Positions 23,016 to 28,107 of a stretch of 28,107 bases of DNA are shown here, piece by piece. The translations under genes were made by a program, and so were the position numbers. How positions within the stretch are numbered: the first letter of the stretch is position 1; each line of letters begins with the position of its first letter. The stretch is from an uncultured Caryophanales bacterium (GTDB lineage: Bacteria > Bacillota_I > Bacilli_A > RF39 > UBA660): contig CAMNML010000011.1 of the NCBI GenBank assembly GCA_946544685.1, positions 1 through 28,107 on the forward strand, in the 5' to 3' direction. Under the pieces are notes generated by a model. It did not search any database. It was given only the letters and a program-made list of their open reading frames with translations, and had not been told where the DNA came from.

Positions 23016-23920
23016 TTAACCATCACCTCAATAAAAGAATGAAAATCATCAACTATACTATGATAATCCTCATATAGTGCATTATTAATAATAACATTAT
23101 CAATATCATCACTCTTATATTTATCATAAATATTATAAACATCTTTAAAACTTTCATTTATATTATCATAAATCAATTGATAATCAAAACTACTATATCT
23201 ATTATAGATACTTATAAAAAACTCGATACAGAATAACTCAATATTACTAAATATATTTCTTTGAATAGATTCATTAAGAGCCCATAAAGTACTTGAACAA
23301 TAATTATTCATATCAATAATAAAATTTTGAAAAGGATCAACTCTAGTTAAAGACCTCTTGTTATTACACCAAAAATAAGTAACCCTATCCAAGAATCCAT
23401 ATTTACCACCACACAACTTAATTAAAGAATTAAAAGCATTATCTTCATTAGATCTCATCCCTGTAAAATTAATATCATTCAAAGACAAAAAGGATCTACG
23501 ATAAATCTTACCATGTAAACCAACATTGTCATTTTTATAAAGATTAAAACCATTATCTAGCTGTTCTAAAACAACAGAGCAAACAACATCATAACCATCT
23601 TCTATAAAAGAAAACAAATCAAAAACAGTTAGTGGAGAGGCAAAAATATCATCACTATCTAAAAATATAATATACTTACCAGAAGAAATATCTACGCCAT
23701 GCTTCCTAGCGCCACCAGGACCAACATTCTTATCAAGCCTATCATAAATAATATTTAAGCTTTTACTATAAAAATCAATAATAGAATCATAATCACAAGT
23801 CGAAGCATCATCAATAATATAAACTTTAAAATCAACAGCATTTAACTGACATACTAATGAAGATAAAGCTCTATCCAAAAAATCAAACGAATTATAAACA
23901 GGAATAATAATATCAATCAT
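23012..23920 (-). CDS. Family 2 glycosyltransferase (GT-A fold)
   Basis: This 302-aa protein begins MIDIIIPVYNSFDFLDRALS, the GT2 nucleotide-sugar-binding start. DD at 37-38, NVGPGGARKHGVDISSG and the metal-binding DSDD at 88-91 follow. The C-terminal half is helical with TGMRSNEDNAFNSLIKLCGG (an acceptor-base ED-type motif). It has no membrane helices, so it works at the cytoplasmic face, adding a sugar from a nucleotide donor; donor and acceptor are not predictable by eye. It lies 9 bases after the GT8 gene and overlaps the acetyltransferase gene. Confidence 0.9.
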   Translation of the reverse strand: MIDIIIPVYNSFDFLDRALSSLVCQLNAVDFKVYIIDDASTCDYDSIIDFYSKSLNIIYDRLDKNVGPGGARKHGVDISSGKYIIFLDSDDIFASPLTVFDLFSFIEDGYDVVCSVVLEQLDNGFNLYKNDNVGLHGKIYRRSFLSLNDINFTGMRSNEDNAFNSLIKLCGGKYGFLDRVTYFWCNNKRSLTRVDPFQNFIIDMNNYCSSTLWALNESIQRNIFSNIELFCIEFFISIYNRYSSFDYQLIYDNINESFKDVYNIYDKYKSDDIDNVIINNALYEDYHSIVDDFHSFIEVMVK

Positions 23921-23929
23921 AAAAAACCC

Positions 23930-24802
23930 CTAATCTTTAACAATATAATCGTAAAGTTCATTCGCACTATTAATAAAATGAAAATTAATAAGTTGTCTTA
24001 AGCCCTTTAAATCACCTTTTTGTCTTAAAAAATTATAATAATCTCTTGCCTTATTAGGATGAGAATAATGAGGATCCCATGGCTTCATACTTTCAGAATA
24101 ATGAACAAGGCAATTATCAAAAGTTTCACATCCACAAGCAACACCATTAATTTGATAATTATATTTATTATCAACAACTTTAATATGACCATAAAAATAC
24201 TTATTAATAACATCTTGATCCTGAAAATATAAAAGATCCTTATTATTATTAATAAAACTTAATATTGAATCCATACTAGCCATATTCTTATATTTATCTA
24301 TATTAATCAATAATACACCAGCATTTATATAAACATCATCAACTGACATATCTAAACGCTCATTAAAAATGAAATTATAATAGCTTGTATCAACATCTAA
24401 CATATTCTTACAACCAACAAAAACATTATCGTCAAAATCACAATTATATAACTCACTAATATCTCCGGTACATATAATATCACAATCCAAATATAATAGC
24501 CTATCTATATCTTCATCAATAATAAAAGGCGCAAATAACCTAAAATATGTAGAAACACTTATATAATCAATAAATAAAGGAAAATTATATCTGCTAGAAT
24601 CAAAATGATATAATTTCAAAACACCTATTTTTTTATCAGAAATAAATTTAGACAAAATATCTATTGAAGAATCAGATAAATCACTATAAACCAAATAAAT
24701 ATTAAAAAAATAATCATTATGAATACTCAAAGAATAAATCATATCAATAGCGTGATTCAAATAACTATCATCAATAGAAATTAAAATATTTATATCTTTC
24801 AT
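23930..24802 (-). CDS. Family 8 glycosyltransferase
   Basis: This 290-aa protein has the GT8 marks: INILISIDDSYLNHAIDMIYSL at the start, the metal-binding DCD (106-108) in RLLYLDCDIICTGDISELY, YINAGVLLINID (158-169), FQDQDVIN (183-190) and the late HYSESMKPW. Members are retaining glucosyl- or galactosyltransferases acting on LPS, wall polymers or glycoproteins. The ATG at 24802 gives the family's normal N terminus with AGGTG upstream. The frame is open 168 bases further (to 24970), but that part overlaps the flavoprotein gene and looks like nothing coding. First gene of the GT8-GT2-acetyltransferase operon, with its own promoter. Confidence 0.9.
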   Translation of the reverse strand: MKDINILISIDDSYLNHAIDMIYSLSIHNDYFFNIYLVYSDLSDSSIDILSKFISDKKIGVLKLYHFDSSRYNFPLFIDYISVSTYFRLFAPFIIDEDIDRLLYLDCDIICTGDISELYNCDFDDNVFVGCKNMLDVDTSYYNFIFNERLDMSVDDVYINAGVLLINIDKYKNMASMDSILSFINNNKDLLYFQDQDVINKYFYGHIKVVDNKYNYQINGVACGCETFDNCLVHYSESMKPWDPHYSHPNKARDYYNFLRQKGDLKGLRQLINFHFINSANELYDYIVKD

Positions 24803-24818
24803 AAAAACACCTATATTA

Positions 24819-24847
24819 ATATTAGCACACAAAAAAACATATATCAA
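24819..24847 (-). promoter_or_regulatory. Promoter of the glycosyltransferase operon
   Basis: Minus strand: -35 TTGATA (24842-24847), 17-nt spacer, -10 TAATAT (24819-24824). The -35 lies within the loop of the terminator hairpin of the gene before it. Confidence 0.6.
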
Positions 24848-24862
24848 TAAAATCAATATATG
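24831..24862 (-). terminator. Terminator after the flavoprotein operon
   Basis: A 7-bp stem CATATAT/ATATATG (24838-24844 with 24856-24862) has an 11-nt loop and is followed by seven U on the minus strand (24831-24837). Confidence 0.6.
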
Positions 24863-24875
24863 CTTTTTAAAACAA

Positions 24876-26450
24876 TTAATAACTTTTATACCTACTTGTA
24901 ATACTTTCAAAAACCTTAATACCATCAACAGCAGCAGAAACAATTCCACCAGCATACCCAGCACCCTCACCTGCAGGATAGATTCCTAATACATTAGATT
25001 CATAATTATCATCTCTTAAAATCTTAATAGGAGAAGAAGTACGAGACTCAACACCTGCAAGAACAGTATCACCATCATTAAAACCTTTAATCTTAGTATT
25101 AAAATAATCAAAAGCATCACGAATAGAACTATTTATGGAAGAATCAAACAATAAATTCAAATTAGAAAAAGTATATTTTCCTTTAATCATAGGTAATATT
25201 TTGCCAAAATTATTAGACTTTACATTATTGACATAATCACCATACCTTTGAACAGGGATAAAACCATTTCCTATTCTATAAGCACACTCTTCTAACTTTT
25301 CTTGAAAATGAACACCATCAAATAATTCATTACCATAATCAGACTCATTAACAGTAACAACAATAGCGCTATTGGCGATACCACTTTCTCTCTCATGATT
25401 ACTCATACCATTAACAACAAGACGCCCTTCTTCACTAGAAGCATTAACAACATATCCACCAGGACACATACAAAATGAATAAACACCCCTACCATTACTA
25501 TTATAAGTAAGCTTATAACTAGCAGGTTTTAAATACTTATAAAACTCCCCATATTGATTATAACTAATCATATCTTGAAAATGCATAACACGAATTCCTA
25601 CTGCAAACGGCTTATTACACATATCAATACCTTTAGAATGTAACATTCTAAAAGTATCACGAGCACTGTGTCCAATAGCTAAAACTAAAACATCACAAGA
25701 AATAACTTCACTATCATTAACAACAATACTAACAACCTTATTATTAGAAATATTAATATCAGTTAAACAAGAATTGTACCTAAACTCTCCACCTAAAGAA
25801 ATAATTTTATTACGCATACTCTTAACAACATCACGTAACTTATCAGTACCAATATGAGGCATAAAATCATATCCAATATCCTTAGGCGCACCATTACTAA
25901 TAAAAACATCCAAAACTTCACGAATACGATTATTTTTATCCTTTATTTGAGTAGATAACTTGCCATCAGAAAAAGTTCCAGCACCACCCTCACCAAACTG
26001 AACATTGGAATTACTTTTAAAATTATCATTATTCCAAAAATCCAATACAGTTTTAACTCTTCTATCCATATCCTCTCCACGTTCTAAAACAATAGGCTTA
26101 TATCCATGTAAAGCAAGCTCATATGCACAAAAAAGTCCACAAGGTCCACTACCAACAATAACAGGCCTATTACTTAAATAATCATAACCACTAGGTTCAA
26201 AAGAATATTTCTCATTAACACTCTTTAAAATATCTCCACCTAATTTAATCTTAGATTCATTCTTTAAATTAACATCAACCTCATAAATAAAATAAACATT
26301 ATCCTTGTGACGAGCATCAATACTTCTTTTAACTATATTTACATCAACAATATCACTATTATTAATATTCAATTTTCTTACCAAAGAACTAACTAATTCA
26401 TCATAACTATCTTTTCTAACATCAACTTTAATTTGTCTAACTCTAATCAT
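24876..26450 (-). CDS. FAD-dependent dehydrogenase-like protein (COG2509 family)
   Basis: This 524-aa protein has an N-terminal domain of about 90 residues starting MIRVRQIKVDVRK, then the FAD-binding Rossmann motif VIVGSGPCGLFCAYELALHG (97-116) with GxGxxG at 100-105. NVQFGEGGAGTFSDGKLSTQ follows, and the second FAD motif is near the end (YPAGEGAGYAGGIVSAAVDG). These are the signature segments of the widespread but poorly understood COG2509 flavoproteins; no substrate is established. The ATG at 26450 has GGTGG 5 bases upstream; the GTG at 26459 would overlap the site. It overlaps the HI0933-family gene by 8 bases, so the two flavoproteins are made together. Confidence 0.9.
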   Translation of the reverse strand: MIRVRQIKVDVRKDSYDELVSSLVRKLNINNSDIVDVNIVKRSIDARHKDNVYFIYEVDVNLKNESKIKLGGDILKSVNEKYSFEPSGYDYLSNRPVIVGSGPCGLFCAYELALHGYKPIVLERGEDMDRRVKTVLDFWNNDNFKSNSNVQFGEGGAGTFSDGKLSTQIKDKNNRIREVLDVFISNGAPKDIGYDFMPHIGTDKLRDVVKSMRNKIISLGGEFRYNSCLTDINISNNKVVSIVVNDSEVISCDVLVLAIGHSARDTFRMLHSKGIDMCNKPFAVGIRVMHFQDMISYNQYGEFYKYLKPASYKLTYNSNGRGVYSFCMCPGGYVVNASSEEGRLVVNGMSNHERESGIANSAIVVTVNESDYGNELFDGVHFQEKLEECAYRIGNGFIPVQRYGDYVNNVKSNNFGKILPMIKGKYTFSNLNLLFDSSINSSIRDAFDYFNTKIKGFNDGDTVLAGVESRTSSPIKILRDDNYESNVLGIYPAGEGAGYAGGIVSAAVDGIKVFESITSRYKSY

Positions 26451-27663
26451 TTTTACCACCTATATCACTACCTGCAATCATCCCAGACAAGAAAGCAAAA
26501 CCTAAATTATATCCACCACAATCACCAGTAACATCCATTACCTCACCAGTAAAATATAATCCCGAAACAATCTTAGATTCAAAATTACTATTAATATCAG
26601 CTAAACTTATACCACCAACACTAACCTGAGCATTATCATAACCTTTAGTATCAACTATTTTTATATTAAAAGAAATCAAATATTCACATAAATTCTTCTT
26701 ATCCATATCACTCAAAGAATCCAAAGAACAATTAGAATCAATAGAACACAATTTTAAAACAACATTAACAATCTTATAATTTAAAAATCCTTCCAATAAC
26801 TCAGTAATAGATCTATTACAAACCTTCTTATTATAAGAATCAAGAAAATCAATCATAGAAGAAACATCATTAATATTAAAACTATTAAAAAAATTAATCT
26901 TAACACTAACACCCCTATTAATTAATTTACCAACATAATTACTCAAATTAAAAACACAAATACCACTTATACCATAATCAGTAAACTGTATTTCTCCAAC
27001 CTCACTCTTTATAACATTACCATTACATAAAAGAGAAACACAAACATCACTTCTAACACCACTTAAATCCTTTAAAAACTTATCAGATGAAACAAGTTGA
27101 ACAAGACCTGGATAAATATCATTAACACGATGTCCAAAAGAAGATCCAAATAAATAACCATCTCCACTACTTCCTGTTTTAGAATAAGATTTACCACCAG
27201 TACTAATAATAACCTTATCACATACATAATCACCATTATCAGTACTAACAATAAACTTATCATTCTTAACTATGTTCAAAACTGTTGTATCATATTTAAA
27301 AACAACTCCACGAATAGATGCTTCCTTTAAAAGAGAATTATAAACACTATATGCTTGATTAGAATTAGGATAATAATAACCATTACGAACTCTAGGAACA
27401 ACACCTATACTATCAATAAAATCAAGAACCCTTTTCTTATTATCAGAATTAATAACATTCTTAACAAAATCCATATTATCAGAACAATAATGTTCAAAAC
27501 TAAAATCATCATTAAAATAATTACACTTACCATTACCAGTAAGAAGTAATTTCTTTAAAGGTTTACTATTCTTTTCTAAAACAATAACTTCATTAGCATT
27601 ATTCTTTGAAAAAATAGAAGCAACTATACCAGAAGCGCCACCACCTACAACAATAATTTTCAT
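26443..27663 (-). CDS. HI0933/YhiN-family flavoprotein (NAD(P)/FAD-dependent oxidoreductase)
   Basis: This 406-aa protein starts with the dinucleotide-binding motif MKIIVVGGGASGIVAS (GxGxxG at about 7-12) and the acidic ribose-binding Glu of VIVLEKN. The family-specific TGNGKCN follows (about 42-48). The C-terminal FAD motif is FTGEVMDVTGDCGGYNLGFA. The family includes HI0933, YhiN and BaiN; most members have no proven substrate. It is cytoplasmic. The ATG at 27663 has GGTG 7 bases upstream and begins the two-gene flavoprotein operon. Confidence 0.92.
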   Translation of the reverse strand: MKIIVVGGGASGIVASIFSKNNANEVIVLEKNSKPLKKLLLTGNGKCNYFNDDFSFEHYCSDNMDFVKNVINSDNKKRVLDFIDSIGVVPRVRNGYYYPNSNQAYSVYNSLLKEASIRGVVFKYDTTVLNIVKNDKFIVSTDNGDYVCDKVIISTGGKSYSKTGSSGDGYLFGSSFGHRVNDIYPGLVQLVSSDKFLKDLSGVRSDVCVSLLCNGNVIKSEVGEIQFTDYGISGICVFNLSNYVGKLINRGVSVKINFFNSFNINDVSSMIDFLDSYNKKVCNRSITELLEGFLNYKIVNVVLKLCSIDSNCSLDSLSDMDKKNLCEYLISFNIKIVDTKGYDNAQVSVGGISLADINSNFESKIVSGLYFTGEVMDVTGDCGGYNLGFAFLSGMIAGSDIGGKND

Positions 27664-27678
27664 AAAATCACCAAAAAT

Positions 27679-27707
27679 ATTATACTATAAAAAAAAGAAC
27701 TATTAAA
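27679..27707 (-). promoter_or_regulatory. Probable promoter of the flavoprotein operon
   Basis: Minus strand: -10 TATAAT (27679-27684) and a weak -35 TTTAAT (27702-27707) with 17-nt spacing. It overlaps the terminator of the 67-aa gene. Confidence 0.5.
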
Positions 27708-27711
27708 GTTC
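27689..27711 (-). terminator. Short terminator after the 67-aa gene
   Basis: A 5-bp stem GAACT/AGTTC (27697-27701 with 27707-27711) has a 5-nt loop and is followed by eight U on the minus strand. Confidence 0.55.
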
Positions 27712-27717
27712 AATTAT

Positions 27718-27921
27718 CTATTTATTAGTAATATGGTAAGGAATTCTTCGTTTAAATTTACAAATAGTTTCTCTATCAATATGACCATCTATTCCAAAAG
27801 AACAGGATGAATATCCAGCTAACAATAATCCATTACGAAAATCATATAAACTTTGTATTATAGATTTTCTCACACTATTCACACTGTTTGGAAGCTCACC
27901 TTTTTTATAACTTTTAGACAT
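27718..27921 (-). CDS. Hypothetical 67-aa protein
   Basis: I do not recognise this protein. It starts at the ATG at 27921 with a good GAGGTG 5 bases upstream, and it ends just before a small terminator, so it is likely to be a real gene. It is basic (SKSYKKGE at the start, KFKRRIPYHITNK at the end), with two Cys and a Gly/Ser-rich middle (GLLLAGYSSCSFGIDGHIDRE). There is no signal peptide or clear membrane helix. It lies between tRNA-Trp and the flavoprotein operon, a place where small accessory genes often sit. The promoter is unclear. Confidence 0.5.
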   Translation of the reverse strand: MSKSYKKGELPNSVNSVRKSIIQSLYDFRNGLLLAGYSSCSFGIDGHIDRETICKFKRRIPYHITNK

Positions 27922-27991
27922 ATACTCACCTCAACTAATACCACATTAACACAAATACATAAATAAAAGCAACATTTGAAGATTCAAAAAT

Positions 27992-28019
27992 AAAAAAAAC
28001 TAACAATAAAGTTAGTTTT
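27992..28019 (-). terminator. Terminator after tRNA-Trp
   Basis: A 9-bp stem AAAACTAAC/GTTAGTTTT (27996-28004 with 28011-28019) has a 6-nt loop and is followed by eight U on the minus strand. Confidence 0.85.
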
Positions 28020-28031
28020 CAAATTTCATAA

Positions 28032-28105
28032 TGGCAGGGGCGGAGAGAATCGAACTCCCAACAGTGGTTTTGGAGACCATTATTATACCATTTAACTACG
28101 CCCCT
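28032..28105 (-). tRNA. tRNA-Trp, anticodon CCA
   Basis: 74 bases fold as a full cloverleaf: acceptor AGGGGCG/CGCCCCT, D arm GTTA...TAAT, anticodon loop CTCCAAA, T arm with TTCGATT loop, and an encoded 3' CCA. The first anticodon-stem pair (27-43) is A-C, a mismatch; the other four pair. The acceptor stem, anticodon loop and T loop resemble other Firmicutes tRNA-Trp. The CCA anticodon reads only UGG, in line with TGA being a stop in this genome. Confidence 0.95.
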
Positions 28106-28107
28106 AA

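Noticed and set aside
24803..24970. N-terminal extension of the GT8 frame
   Set aside because: It overlaps the flavoprotein gene and a terminator. The GT8 domain begins at the ATG at 24802, which has a promoter and binding site.
1..28107. Mycoplasma-type code (TGA = Trp)
   Set aside because: TGA ends well-formed genes at 9533 and 23012, Trp is encoded by TGG, and only tRNA-Trp(CCA) is seen.
1..28107. CRISPR array or riboswitch
   Set aside because: The only repeats are the coding 12-nt and 105-nt units and the paralog pair. No regularly spaced palindromic repeats and no recognisable riboswitch core were found in the short intergenic gaps.

Overview
The window is AT-rich, tightly packed bacterial DNA. 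Its Shine-Dalgarno sites are of the GGAGG/GGTGG type, start codons include ATG, GTG and TTG, and short intrinsic terminators are common. TGA is read as stop (for example at 9533 and 23012) and Trp is TGG, so this is the standard bacterial code and not the mycoplasma code. Together with an EssC-type secretion ATPase, YfhO-family membrane proteins and LysM and NodB wall proteins, this points to a low-GC Firmicutes/Bacilli relative. An uncultured gut lineage such as the RF39/Erysipelotrichia-like group is my guess from style, not something the sequence proves. Apart from the tail of an Rpn-like gene at the left edge (+), every gene lies on the minus strand. No gap between genes exceeds about 110 bases.

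Layout from the left edge. (1) 1-266: end of an Rpn-family PD-(D/E)XK nuclease gene with a 12-nt repeat tail. (2) 319-3216: an envelope locus. Two near-duplicate pilin-like small proteins, each with its own promoter, sit upstream of a separately promoted pair of translationally coupled membrane proteins. (3) 3287-8571: three overlapping genes for large polytopic membrane proteins of the GT-C/YfhO type, probably cell-envelope glycan glycosylation. (4) 8646-10906: thioredoxin-like lipoprotein, single-domain ClpB-D1-like AAA+ ATPase, a membrane-anchored thioredoxin-fold-like protein, and trmL. (5) 10967-14159: triple-LysM protein, histidine-phosphatase-family protein, large membrane-anchored NodB deacetylase, and a small lipoprotein coupled to it.

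(6) 14221-22313 is the most distinctive block: a type VIIb-like secretion locus. In transcription order it is a WXG100-like protein of 220 aa with its own promoter and terminator, then an apparent operon essC - esaB - a 626-aa repeat protein - a second WXG100-like protein of 212 aa. Both WXG-like proteins look like two WXG100 hairpins fused in one chain. EsaA, EssA and EssB are not recognisable here, so the locus looks reduced or divergent. The 626-aa protein, built of Tyr/Gly strand repeats after a Ser/Asn-rich head, is a candidate substrate or structural partner.

(7) 22416-24802: GT8 and GT2 glycosyltransferases and a LacA/Maa-type acetyltransferase in one operon, probably making a surface glycan. 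(8) 24876-27663: two overlapping genes for flavoproteins (HI0933 and COG2509 families). (9) 27718-28105: an unrecognised 67-aa ORF, then tRNA-Trp(CCA) with its terminator.
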